A model generated the notes under the pieces. It ran no database searches. It had not been told where the DNA came from and worked only from the letters and a program-made list of their open reading frames with translations. Positions 16,739 to 25,406 of a stretch of 64,000 nucleotides of DNA are shown here, piece after piece. This DNA is from Duganella aquatilis (GTDB taxonomy: Bacteria > Pseudomonadota > Gammaproteobacteria > Burkholderiales > Burkholderiaceae_D). The DNA lies in the NCBI RefSeq assembly GCF_009674565.1, contig NZ_WKJL01000027.1:1-64000 (forward strand). Direction: 5' to 3'. A program made the translations under genes and the position numbers. Within the stretch, counting starts at the first letter, position 1, and every line of letters starts with the position of its first letter.

Positions 16739-18214
16739 ATGTTCAATCAGATGAAAATGGAGACTCGGCTGCACGCCGGGTTTGGCCTTGTTGTGCTGCT
16801 GGTGGTGCTGATGGGCGTGATCGCCTTCAGCAAGCTGACGTCCCTGCACGATCATTGGACCGATTTCGAAACCGTCACGCTGGCGCGCAAGAACGCCGTG
16901 CTGGAAGCGGTGACGGCGCATGGTCGCGCCGTGCGGCTGTTCAAGAACTACATCCTCCGTGGTCCCGACAGCAATGTGCAGTTCCGCACCGAACTGGCGG
17001 TCATCGAAAAAGAGATGACGTCTTATCGCGAGGCGGGAGGCCTTACGCCGGAAGAGCAGGCGTTGCTGGCCGAAGTGCAGGCCGGCGTCAAGGCGTACGA
17101 CCATAGCATGTCGCAGCTGGAAGCCATGCACGAGAAGGGCATGACGGCGCTGGAGATGGACAAGAACATCAAGGGCGCCGACGAAGCCATTGCCGCCGCC
17201 TTCCGCAAGCTGTTGAAGGTGAACGACGCCGAGACCAGGAAGGAATCGGAAGCTATGACCGAGGTGACCAACTCCGCCAAGCAGATGATACTGGCGGCGG
17301 ACGTGGTGATCGCGATCCTCGGCTGTGCGTTGGCGGTGTGGCTGGGCCGCAGCCTGTCCGGCATCGTGCGCGATGTGCAGATGGTGGTGGCCAGCCTGTC
17401 CGGCGCGGCGCAGGAGGTCAGCGCCACCGCGCAGTCCCTGTCGCAGGCGGCCAGCGAGCAGGCGGCGGGCGTGGAGGAAACCAGCGCGTCCATCGAGCAG
17501 ATGACGGCGTCGATTGCGCAGAACACGGAAAACGCCAAGATCACCGACGGCATCGCCACCCAGGCGGCGGTGGAGGCGGCGCGCGGCGGCGAAGTGGTGA
17601 AGGCCACGGCGTCGGCCATGAAGCAGATCGCCGGCAAGATCGGCATCATCGACGATATCGCCTACCAGACCAATCTGCTGGCGCTGAACGCGGCCATCGA
17701 GGCGGCGCGCGCGGGCGAGCATGGCAAGGGCTTCGCGGTGGTGGCGGCCGAGGTGCGCAAGCTGGCCGAACGCAGCCAGGTGGCGGCGCAGGAGATCGGC
17801 GAGGTGGCGGAGGACAGCGTGAAACTGGCAGAGCAGGCCGGCGCCATGTTCGACCAGCTGGCGCCAAATATCCGCAAGACGTCGGAGCTGGTGCAGGAGA
17901 TCACGGCGGCTTCGGAAGAGCAGAGTTCCGGTGTGCGGCAGATCAATGGCGCGGTGATTCAGCTGAGCGAGACCACGCAGGTGAATGCGGCCAGTTCGGA
18001 GGAACTGGCGGCGACATCGGAAGAAATGAGTGCCCAGGCGGAGCAGCTGCGGCGTTTGATGGCGGTGTTCAAGCAGTATGCTGTGGACGATGCGCCGCGC
18101 GTGGCTGCGCGGCGGCCGACAGCGATGAAACCCGCCACCGCAAGCCGCCCCGCGCGCAACATCGGGTTGGCGTCCGACAGCACGCCGGACGAAACCAAAT
18201 TTACGCGCTTCTGA
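16739..18214 (+). CDS. Methyl-accepting chemotaxis protein (third tailed receptor)
   Basis: A 491-residue receptor. TM1 is at about residues 11-32 (AGFGLVVLLVVLMGVIAFS), a periplasmic helical domain at about 33-185, and TM2 at about 187-208. The signalling hairpin has the tip IAYQTNLLALNAAIEAARAG and parts of it match the two preceding receptors nearly base for base, while its sensor is unrelated to theirs. The tail is DETKFTRF. The ATG at 16739 is favoured by AAGGAGTG 8 bases upstream; a GTG at 16709 is in frame but lacks such a site. A 94-base gap before it may hold its own promoter. Confidence 0.92.
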   Translation: MFNQMKMETRLHAGFGLVVLLVVLMGVIAFSKLTSLHDHWTDFETVTLARKNAVLEAVTAHGRAVRLFKNYILRGPDSNVQFRTELAVIEKEMTSYREAGGLTPEEQALLAEVQAGVKAYDHSMSQLEAMHEKGMTALEMDKNIKGADEAIAAAFRKLLKVNDAETRKESEAMTEVTNSAKQMILAADVVIAILGCALAVWLGRSLSGIVRDVQMVVASLSGAAQEVSATAQSLSQAASEQAAGVEETSASIEQMTASIAQNTENAKITDGIATQAAVEAARGGEVVKATASAMKQIAGKIGIIDDIAYQTNLLALNAAIEAARAGEHGKGFAVVAAEVRKLAERSQVAAQEIGEVAEDSVKLAEQAGAMFDQLAPNIRKTSELVQEITAASEEQSSGVRQINGAVIQLSETTQVNAASSEELAATSEEMSAQAEQLRRLMAVFKQYAVDDAPRVAARRPTAMKPATASRPARNIGLASDSTPDETKFTRF

Positions 18215-18217
18215 TAT

Positions 18218-18289
18218 AAACCCGCACGGCGGTCCGTCGCGGGGTCTGACCCCATGCGGGGTCAGACCCCTCTCACGTAGTGCGGGTTT
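18218..18289. repeat. Nested inverted repeat between convergent genes, probable bidirectional terminator
   Basis: The outer arms AAACCCGCAC and GTGCGGGTTT enclose an inner pair GGGGTCTGACCCC / GGGGTCAGACCCC with a 4-base loop. Each inner 13-mer is itself almost self-complementary, so several hairpins or a cruciform are possible. From memory, this GGGGTCnGACCCC type of intergenic repeat is dispersed in Oxalobacteraceae genomes; that needs a search. It sits exactly between two convergent genes, and the outer arm reaches into the stop codon of the methyltransferase gene. Confidence 0.75.
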
Positions 18290-19109
18290 AAGGCTTCACG
18301 AACTTGAGCGTCATGCGATCGCTTTCGCCGATCGCCTGATACTTCGCCCTATCCTCATCCTTGTTGGTATAAGTCGGCGGCAGCGCCCACACGCCGTTCT
18401 TGTGATCGGCCGTATCCTTCGGGTTGGCATTCACCTCCGACTTGCCGGCCAGCTTGAACCCCGCCGCTTCCGCCAGCTTGATCACATACTGCTCATGCAT
18501 ATAGCCGCTGCTGGCCGTCGCATCCTGCGTCTTCGACGCCGGTAGGCGATGCTCTTCCACACCCAGCACGCCGCCCGGCTTCAGCACCGTGTACAGGCTG
18601 CCGAACAACTCCTTCATCTTGTCCGGACCGAGCTCGATCCAGTTGTGGATGTTGCGGAAGGTGAGCACCATGTCGACGCTGTTGGCCGGCGCCATCTCGT
18701 ATTTGCGGCCCGGCGAAAACACGCCGATGGCGACTTTGTTGTACACCTCCGGCTTGGCGTTCAGGCGCGCCAGGAAGCGCTCCGCGCCCTTGCGTTCACC
18801 TTCGTTCGGCGAGGCGATGTCATTGCCGCCGGTGATCAGCTTGCCGTGGTCGCGCAGGTAGGGCGCCAGGATCTCGGTGTACCAGCCGCCGCCCGGCGCC
18901 AGTTCCACCACCGTCATGTTCGGCTTGATGCCGAAGAAGGCCAGCGTTTCATACGGATGGCGGTAGACGTCGCGTTTGACGTTGTCCGGCGTGCGCGATG
19001 GCGCGGCGATCGCCGCCTTCAGCGCATCGTCGGCGTGCGCGGCGCTGGTGGCGCCGAACAGCATCGCAGTGGCCAAGGGGGCCAGGACCGCCAATACAAA
19101 TGGTTTCAT
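18288..19109 (-). CDS. Exported class I SAM-dependent methyltransferase-like protein
   Basis: A 273-residue protein. Residues 1-about 24 are a Sec signal peptide ending in TSAAHADD, then a class I methyltransferase fold: motif I VVELAPGGGWYTEIL, then MVLTFRNIHNW and LKPGGVLGVEEHR. The ATG at 19109 follows a GAGGAG site; an in-frame ATG 5 codons upstream has none. An exported SAM enzyme is odd, since SAM is cytoplasmic; the family may bind another ligand or act before export. It is divergent from the tldD operon and ends at the nested repeat. Confidence 0.85.
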   Translation of the reverse strand: MKPFVLAVLAPLATAMLFGATSAAHADDALKAAIAAPSRTPDNVKRDVYRHPYETLAFFGIKPNMTVVELAPGGGWYTEILAPYLRDHGKLITGGNDIASPNEGERKGAERFLARLNAKPEVYNKVAIGVFSPGRKYEMAPANSVDMVLTFRNIHNWIELGPDKMKELFGSLYTVLKPGGVLGVEEHRLPASKTQDATASSGYMHEQYVIKLAEAAGFKLAGKSEVNANPKDTADHKNGVWALPPTYTNKDEDRAKYQAIGESDRMTLKFVKP

Positions 19110-19223
19110 GCACAGTCTCCTCAAGTGTGGAAATTAGGCGACGCATCCGCGCGCCCTGCGCGATCATCGGCCAAGCACGCAAACAGGTCAAGCGAAATGC
19201 CATCCCCGCACCGGCTGGGTGCG

Positions 19224-19272
19224 CGGACAGTCAGCGGACACTTCGCGGACACCGGATCGGACACTCCGGACA
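19224..19272 (+). promoter_or_regulatory. Array of five CGGACA repeats at helical spacing (putative upstream activator site)
   Basis: CGGACA starts at 19224, 19235, 19246, 19258 and 19267, that is, at spacings of 11, 11, 12 and 9 bases, all in one orientation and so on about one DNA face. It lies 33 bases upstream of a sigma-54 -24 box with an IHF site between. The same motif array, oriented the same way relative to its promoter, occurs at 45890-45930. The binding protein is not known; the NtrC-family regulator at 39.8-41.2 kb is the candidate. Confidence 0.7.
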
Positions 19273-19276
19273 CCCG

Positions 19277-19289
19277 AATCAATCACTTG
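19277..19289 (+). promoter_or_regulatory. IHF consensus site
   Basis: AATCAATCACTTG matches the IHF consensus WATCAANNNNTTR at every defined position. It lies between the CGGACA array and the sigma-54 promoter, where IHF bending is expected to bring an activator to the polymerase. Confidence 0.65.
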
Positions 19290-19304
19290 CAGAAGGCTTG
19301 TCGA

Positions 19305-19320
19305 TGGCATACATTTTGCC
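19305..19320 (+). promoter_or_regulatory. Sigma-54 (-24/-12) promoter of the tldD-moxR operon
   Basis: TGGCATACATTTTGCC has the invariant GG and GC with exactly 10 bases between, and fits TGGCAC-N5-TTGCW at most positions. Transcription should begin near 19332, leaving a leader of about 90 bases with a TGGGCGGCCCGCCCA hairpin at 19388-19402 close to the first start codon. Confidence 0.7.
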
Positions 19321-19421
19321 TATTCGCTACGTAATCCGCCGCTAATATTGGCAAATTCACAGAACAGGCGACGGATATTCTGCCAAATGGGCGGCCCGCC
19401 CACAACAATGTTGGAGATACT

Positions 19422-21059
19422 ATGGAACGACGTGCTTTCCTCAATATCAGCAGTCTGGCTCTGGGCACGATGCTGCTGCCCGCCTTCGGTCGCGCCATCG
19501 CGGCCGAGGAGTTGCTGGCGCCCGTGGATGTGAAATTCAAAAAAGCCCTGGCCGACACCGCGATGACGGCCGCCACCCAGGCCGGCGCTTCCTACTGCGA
19601 CGTGCGCGTGGGCCGCTACCTGAACCAGTTCATCACCACCCGTGACCTGAACGTGGAAAACGTCACCAACACTGAATCTGCCGGTGTCGGCGTGCGCGTG
19701 ATCGCCGGCGGCGCCTACGGTTTCGCCGCCACCAACGACATGACGCCGGACGGCGTGGCGGCCGCCGCGCGCCAGGCGGTCGCCATCGCCAAGGCCAATG
19801 CCAAGCTGCAGACCGAACCGCTGATCCTGGCGCCGGTCAAGGGCGTGGGCGAAGTGTCCTGGGCCACGCCCATCGTCAAGGACTGGCGCACGGTCGCCAT
19901 CAAGGACAAGGCCGAGCTGCTGATCGCCGCCAACAAAGCCGGCATGGACGCCGGCGCCAGCTTCATGCAGTCCTTGCTGTTCCAGGTGAACCAGCAGAAG
20001 TACTTCGCCTCCACCGATGGTTCCTACATCGATCAGGACGTGCACCGCCTGTGGGTGCCGTTCTTCGCCACCGCCGTCGACAAGAAAGAGAACAAGTTCC
20101 GTTCGCGCCAGGGCCTGTCGGCGCCGGTCGGCATGGGCTATGAATACCTCGATGCGCGCCCCGAGCACAAGCTGCAGGCGGCCGGCAACGTGACCACGCT
20201 GTACACCAAGTCCTACGACATCATCGAAGACGCGCGCCTGGCCGGCAAGCAGGCCAAGGCCAAGCTGAAAGCCAAGTCGGTCGAACCGGGCAAGTACGAC
20301 CTGGTGCTGTCGCCGGAACACCTGTGGCTGACGATTCACGAATCGGTGGGTCACCCGACCGAGCTGGATCGCGTGCTGGGCTACGAAGCCAATTACGCCG
20401 GCACCAGCTTCGCCACGCTGGACAAATGGCAGTCGAAGAAATTCAAGTACGGCTCGGACCTGGTCAACATCGTCGCCGACAAAACCACGCCAGGTTCGCT
20501 GGGCGCGGTCGGCTACGACGACGAAGGCGTCAAGTGCAAGAACTGGGACATCATCAAGGACGGCATCCTGGTCAACTACCAGGCCACGCGCGACCAGGCG
20601 CACATCATCGGCGAGAAGGAATCGCACGGCTGCTCGTATGCGGACAACTGGGCCAACGTGCAGTTCCAGCGCATGCCGAACGTCTCGCTCAAGGCCGGCG
20701 CCAAGAAGATGACGCCGGACGAAATGATCAAGGACGTCAAGAAGGGCATCTACATCGTCGGCGACGGCTCGTTCTCGATCGACCAGCAGCGCTACAACTT
20801 CCAGTTCGGCGGCCAGCTGTTCTACGAAATCAAGAACGGCAAGATCGGCCAGCAGCTGGAGGACGTGGCTTACCAGTCCAACACCCAGGAGTTCTGGAAC
20901 GCCTGCGTCGGCATCTGCGACGAGCGCGATTGGCGCATGGGCGGTTCCTTCTTCGACGGCAAAGGGCAGCCGCCGCAAGTGTCCATCGTGTCGCACGGCG
21001 CGTCGACCACGCGCTTCAACGGCATCAACGTGATCAACACCGCCCGCAAAATCGGCTAA
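19422..21059 (+). CDS. TldD-like metallopeptidase with Tat signal (first copy)
   Basis: A 545-residue protein of the TldD/PmbA family; family members are zinc proteases that act on peptides or on modified-peptide precursors. The zinc motif HESVGH is at His306-Glu307...His311. The N-terminus MERRAFLNISS...AFGRAIAAEE is a twin-arginine signal, so the protein should fold in the cytoplasm and be exported; standard TldD has no such signal. It starts a tandem tldD-pmbA-tldD-pmbA block, 18 bases before the first pmbA-like gene. GGAG precedes the ATG. The substrate is unknown. Confidence 0.9.
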   Translation: MERRAFLNISSLALGTMLLPAFGRAIAAEELLAPVDVKFKKALADTAMTAATQAGASYCDVRVGRYLNQFITTRDLNVENVTNTESAGVGVRVIAGGAYGFAATNDMTPDGVAAAARQAVAIAKANAKLQTEPLILAPVKGVGEVSWATPIVKDWRTVAIKDKAELLIAANKAGMDAGASFMQSLLFQVNQQKYFASTDGSYIDQDVHRLWVPFFATAVDKKENKFRSRQGLSAPVGMGYEYLDARPEHKLQAAGNVTTLYTKSYDIIEDARLAGKQAKAKLKAKSVEPGKYDLVLSPEHLWLTIHESVGHPTELDRVLGYEANYAGTSFATLDKWQSKKFKYGSDLVNIVADKTTPGSLGAVGYDDEGVKCKNWDIIKDGILVNYQATRDQAHIIGEKESHGCSYADNWANVQFQRMPNVSLKAGAKKMTPDEMIKDVKKGIYIVGDGSFSIDQQRYNFQFGGQLFYEIKNGKIGQQLEDVAYQSNTQEFWNACVGICDERDWRMGGSFFDGKGQPPQVSIVSHGASTTRFNGINVINTARKIG

Positions 21060-21077
21060 GTCCTGGAGAGAGACAAG

Positions 21078-22415
21078 ATGAAATTCCTGAGTCAAGAAGA
21101 GACCAAGCGTATCAGCGACAAGGTGCTGGCGCTGACCAAGGCCGACCAGTGCGAAGTGACCATCAACGGCAGCCGTCGCGGCAACATCCGCTACGCGCGC
21201 AACGCCGTGTCGACCGCCGGCCTGATTGAAGACACGCAGATGGTGGTGTCAGTCGCCTTCGGCAAGAAGCAGGGCACGGCGTCGATCAATGAATTCGACG
21301 ACAAGTCGCTGGAAAAAGCCGTGCGTCGCGCGGAAGACCTGGCGCGCCTGGCGCCGGAAAATCCGGAGTTCATGCCGACGCCGTCGAAGCAGGAGTACAA
21401 GGCGTCGCAGACCTTCTTCCAGAAAACCGCCGACATCGATCCTGAATTCCGCGCGCAGGTAGCGGCCTACAGCATCGAGAACTCGCGCAAGAACAAGCTG
21501 GTGGCGGCGGGCTTCTTCACCGATGCCACGCAGTTCACCTCCATCGCCAATTCCAACGGCGTGTTCGGCTACCAGCAGGATACGGGCCTGGACTTCACGC
21601 TGACCGTGCGTACCGAAGACGGCCGCGGTTCCGGCTGGGTCAAGCGCAGCGTCGGCGACGTCAGCAAGTTCGACGCACGGGCCGCATCGGACGTGGCGAT
21701 CGAGAAGGCGCTGAAATCGGTGGACGCCAAGGCGCTGGAGCCAGGTCGCTACACGGTGATTCTGGAGCCGGCCGCGACCTCCGACGTGCTGGCGTATATG
21801 TTCAATTCCTTCGATGCGCGTTCGGCCGACGAGGGCCGCAGCTTCCTGTCGAAGAAGGGCGGCGGCAACCGCCTGGGCGAGAAGCTGTTCGACGAGCAGG
21901 TCAACGTGTGGGCCGACCCATGGGACAAGGACGTCGCCGTGCTGCCATGGGATAACGGCAGCATGCTGGCGCGCGAACGCCAGGACATCATCAAGAACGG
22001 CAAGATCGCCAATATGGACTACTCGCAGTACTGGGCCAAGAAGATGGGCAAGCGCGCCATCGGCACGCCGGGCAATATCATCATGGCCGGCACCAGCAAG
22101 TCCACCGAGGAGCTGATCGCCAATACCAAGAAGGGCATCCTGGTCACGCGTACCTGGTACATCCGCATGGTGGACCCGCAGTCGCTGCTGCTGACCGGCT
22201 TGACGCGTGACGGCACCTTCTACATCGAGAACGGCAAGATCAAGCATCCGATCAAGAACTTCCGCTTCAACGAAAGCCCGGTATCGATGCTGAACAATAT
22301 CGACGAAATCGGCAGGCCGGAAATCCTGTCGGGAGACGAGTCGCAGTTCCAGTTGCTGATCCCGGCGATGAAGGTCCGCGACTTCAACTTCACGTCGCTG
22401 TCGGACGCGGTGTAA
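21078..22415 (+). CDS. PmbA/TldE-like protein (first copy)
   Basis: A 445-residue partner-type subunit of the TldD/PmbA family. It lacks the HExxxH zinc motif, as PmbA/TldE subunits do, and has no signal peptide. Conserved stretches include GNIRYARNAVSTAG, FLSKKGGGNRLGEKLFDEQV and LVTRTWYIRMVDPQSLLLTGLT. Known family members pair with TldD as a heterodimer. If it pairs with the Tat-exported TldD-like protein it would need to travel with it. GGAGAGAG lies before the ATG; 2 bases separate it from the second tldD-like gene. Confidence 0.88.
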   Translation: MKFLSQEETKRISDKVLALTKADQCEVTINGSRRGNIRYARNAVSTAGLIEDTQMVVSVAFGKKQGTASINEFDDKSLEKAVRRAEDLARLAPENPEFMPTPSKQEYKASQTFFQKTADIDPEFRAQVAAYSIENSRKNKLVAAGFFTDATQFTSIANSNGVFGYQQDTGLDFTLTVRTEDGRGSGWVKRSVGDVSKFDARAASDVAIEKALKSVDAKALEPGRYTVILEPAATSDVLAYMFNSFDARSADEGRSFLSKKGGGNRLGEKLFDEQVNVWADPWDKDVAVLPWDNGSMLARERQDIIKNGKIANMDYSQYWAKKMGKRAIGTPGNIIMAGTSKSTEELIANTKKGILVTRTWYIRMVDPQSLLLTGLTRDGTFYIENGKIKHPIKNFRFNESPVSMLNNIDEIGRPEILSGDESQFQLLIPAMKVRDFNFTSLSDAV

Positions 22416-22417
22416 TC

Positions 22418-24055
22418 ATGGAACGCCGTTCATTCCTGAAAATAGGCGCCGCTGCCGGCGGCAGCCTGCTGGTGCCGGTCTTCGGCAACGCGATTGCCGC
22501 CGAAGAGCTGCTCAATCCCATCGCCGTGCAGTTCAAGAAGTCGCTGGCCGACGCCGCGATGAACGCGGCCACCAAGGCCGGCGCGTCGTACTGCGACGTG
22601 CGCATCGGCCGCTACCTGAACCAGTTCATCACCACGCGTGACCTGAACGTGGAAAACATCGTCAACACCGAGTCGTCCGGCGTCGGCGTGCGCGTGATCG
22701 CCAACGGCGCCTACGGCTTCTGCTCGACCAATGTGATGACGCTGGACTCGGTGGCCGATGCCGCGCGCCAGGCGGTCGCCATCGCCAGGGCCAACGCCAA
22801 GCTGCAAACCGAGCCGGTGGTGCTGGCGCCCGTCAAGGGTGTGGGCGAGGTGGCGTGGGCCACGCCGTTCACAAAGGACTGGCGTGCGGTGGCCATCAAG
22901 GACAAGGCGGACATGCTGCTGGCGGCGAACAAGGCCGGCCTGGATGCCGGCGCCAGCTTCATGGCGGCCAACCTGTTCCAGGTGAACCAGCAGAAGTACT
23001 TCGCCTCCACCGACGGCTCGTACATCGACCAGGACATCCATCGCCTTTGGTCGCCGTTCACCGCCACGGCGGTCGACAAGGCCAGCGGCAAGTTCCGCAC
23101 GCGCGACGGCCTGTCGTCGCCGGCCAGCATGGGCTTCGAATTCTTCGACTGCAAGCCGGAGAACCGCGTCAAGGCCGCCGGCGGCGTCACCACGCTGTAC
23201 AAGGGCGCCTATGACCTGATCGAGGATGCGCGCGCGGCGGGCCGCCAGGCGCGCGAGAAGCTGACCGCGAAATCGGTCGAACCGGGCAAGTACGATCTGG
23301 TACTGTCGCCGGAACACCTGTTCCTGACCATCCACGAATCGGTCGGTCACGCCACCGAGCTGGATCGCGTGCTGGGTTACGAGGCCAATTACGCCGGCAC
23401 CAGCTTTGCCACGCTGGACAAGTGGAAGTCGAAGAACTTCAAGTATGGCTCGGAGCTGGTCAACATCGTCGCCGACAAGACCTCGCCGGGATCGCTGGGC
23501 CTGGTCGGCTACGACGACGAAGGCGTGGCGTCCAAGCGTTGGGATCTGATCCGCAACGGCATCCTGGTCAACTACCAGGCCACGCGCGACCAGGTGGCCA
23601 TCATCGGCGAGAAGGAATCGCAGGGTTGTTCGTACGCGGACAGCTGGAGCAGCGTGCAGTTCCAGCGCATGCCCAACGTGTCGCTGGAAGCGGGCAAGAA
23701 GCGCATGACGCCGGACGAAATGGTCAAGGATGTCAAGAAGGGCATCTACATCATGGGCCGCGGTTCGTATTCGATTGACCAGCAGCGCTTCAACTTCCAG
23801 TTCGGCGGCCAGCTGTATTTCGAGATCAAGAACGGCAAGATCGGCCAGCAGCTGGAAGATGTGGCCTACCAGTCGAACACGCAGGAATTCTGGAACGCCT
23901 GCACGGCGCTGTGCGATGAACGCGACTGGCGCATGGGCGGCTCGTTCTTCGACGGCAAAGGCCAGCCTAGCCAGGTCAGCGCCGTGTCGCACGGTTCGCC
24001 GACGACGCGCTTCAACGGCGTCAACGTCATCAACACCGCTCGCAAGATAGGATAA
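22418..24055 (+). CDS. TldD-like metallopeptidase with Tat signal (second copy)
   Basis: A 545-residue paralogue of the first copy, exactly equal in length. It has a cleaner Tat motif (ERRSFLKIGAAAGG) and the same HESVGH zinc motif at about residue 306. Differences cluster in the segment around residues 175-260 and in the stretch after the signal. Both copies keep the active-site motif, so both may be active, perhaps on different substrates or as different pairs with the PmbA-like proteins. Confidence 0.9.
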   Translation: MERRSFLKIGAAAGGSLLVPVFGNAIAAEELLNPIAVQFKKSLADAAMNAATKAGASYCDVRIGRYLNQFITTRDLNVENIVNTESSGVGVRVIANGAYGFCSTNVMTLDSVADAARQAVAIARANAKLQTEPVVLAPVKGVGEVAWATPFTKDWRAVAIKDKADMLLAANKAGLDAGASFMAANLFQVNQQKYFASTDGSYIDQDIHRLWSPFTATAVDKASGKFRTRDGLSSPASMGFEFFDCKPENRVKAAGGVTTLYKGAYDLIEDARAAGRQAREKLTAKSVEPGKYDLVLSPEHLFLTIHESVGHATELDRVLGYEANYAGTSFATLDKWKSKNFKYGSELVNIVADKTSPGSLGLVGYDDEGVASKRWDLIRNGILVNYQATRDQVAIIGEKESQGCSYADSWSSVQFQRMPNVSLEAGKKRMTPDEMVKDVKKGIYIMGRGSYSIDQQRFNFQFGGQLYFEIKNGKIGQQLEDVAYQSNTQEFWNACTALCDERDWRMGGSFFDGKGQPSQVSAVSHGSPTTRFNGVNVINTARKIG

Positions 24056-24060
24056 GACAG

Positions 24061-25398
24061 ATGAAGATGCTGAATCAGGAAGAAGCAAAACGCATTTGCG
24101 ACAAGGTCATGTCGCTGTCCAGGGCCGACGAGTGCCGCGTGCAGATCAGCGGCAGCCGTAATGGCAATATCCGCTATGCGCGCAACGCCGTGTCGACCGC
24201 CGGCCTGGCGGAGAACACGCAGCTGACCGTGAGCGTCGCCTTCGGCAAGAAGCAGGGCACGGCGTCGATCAATGAATTCGACGACAAGGCGCTGGAGCGA
24301 GTGGTGCGCCGTGCGGAAGATGTGGCGCGCCTGGCGCCGGACAATCCGGAGTTCCAGCCGGCGATCAAGAAGCAGGACTACAAGCCGTCCACCACCTTCA
24401 GCGACGCCACCGCCGCCATCGATCCCGAGTACCGCGCGGAAGTGGCGGCGCTCAGCATCAACTCGGCGCGCAAGCAGGGACTGGTGGCAGCGGGCTTCTT
24501 CAGCGACACCACCGGCTTTGAAACGGTCGCCAATTCGAACGGCGTGTTCGGCTACCAGACCTTGAGCAACCTGGGTTTCACCGTCACCACGCGTACCGAG
24601 GATGGCCGTGGTTCCGGCTGGGTGACGCGTTCCGCCAACGACGCACGCAAGTTCGATGCGCGCGAGGCGTCGGAGATCGCTATCGAGAAGGCGTTGAAAT
24701 CGGTGGACGCCAAGGCGCTGGAGCCGGGCCGCTACACGGTGATCCTGGAGCCGGCGGCGACGTCGGAAATCATCGGCCGCATGTTCGGCGCCTTCGATGC
24801 GCGCCAGGCCGACGAAGGCCGCAGCTTCCTCTCGAAGAAAGGCGGCGGCAATCGCCTGGGCGAGAAGCTGTTCGATGAACAGGTCAATATCTGGGCCGAT
24901 CCGTGGAATCCGGATGTGCCGGTGTTGCCATGGGATGGCCAGGCCATGCTGGCGCGTGAGCGTGCGGACGTGATCAAGGGCGGCAAGGTCGCATCGCTGG
25001 ACTACACGCGCTACTGGGCCGAGAAGCAGGGGCAGCGCGCCACGGGCCGTCACGGCAACATGATCATGTCCGGCGGCACCAAGTCGACCGAGGAGCTGAT
25101 CGCGTCGACCAAGAAGGGCATCCTGGTCACGCGCACCTGGTACATCCGCATGGTCGATCCGCAGTCGCTGCTGCTGACCGGCCTGACGCGCGATGGCACC
25201 TTCTACATCGAGAACGGCAAGATCAAGCATCCGGTGAAGAACTTCCGCTTCAACGAAAGCCCGGTGTCGATGCTGAACAACATCGATGAACTGGGCAAGC
25301 CGGTGGTGATCGGCGGCGACGAAGTGCGCTACCAGATGCTGATCCCGGCGATGAAGGTACGCGACTTTAACTTCACGTCCCTGTCGGACGCGGTGTAA
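24061..25398 (+). CDS. PmbA/TldE-like protein (second copy)
   Basis: A 445-residue paralogue of the first PmbA-like protein, again of the same length and again without a zinc motif or signal peptide. The block GGGNRLGEKLFDEQVN and the C-terminus PAMKVRDFNFTSLSDAV are shared unchanged. It starts 5 bases after its TldD-like partner and is followed after 8 bases by DUF4159. Retention of the pairing in both copies argues that each pair works as a complex. Confidence 0.88.
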   Translation: MKMLNQEEAKRICDKVMSLSRADECRVQISGSRNGNIRYARNAVSTAGLAENTQLTVSVAFGKKQGTASINEFDDKALERVVRRAEDVARLAPDNPEFQPAIKKQDYKPSTTFSDATAAIDPEYRAEVAALSINSARKQGLVAAGFFSDTTGFETVANSNGVFGYQTLSNLGFTVTTRTEDGRGSGWVTRSANDARKFDAREASEIAIEKALKSVDAKALEPGRYTVILEPAATSEIIGRMFGAFDARQADEGRSFLSKKGGGNRLGEKLFDEQVNIWADPWNPDVPVLPWDGQAMLARERADVIKGGKVASLDYTRYWAEKQGQRATGRHGNMIMSGGTKSTEELIASTKKGILVTRTWYIRMVDPQSLLLTGLTRDGTFYIENGKIKHPVKNFRFNESPVSMLNNIDELGKPVVIGGDEVRYQMLIPAMKVRDFNFTSLSDAV

Positions 25399-25406
25399 GG
25401 ACGGCA

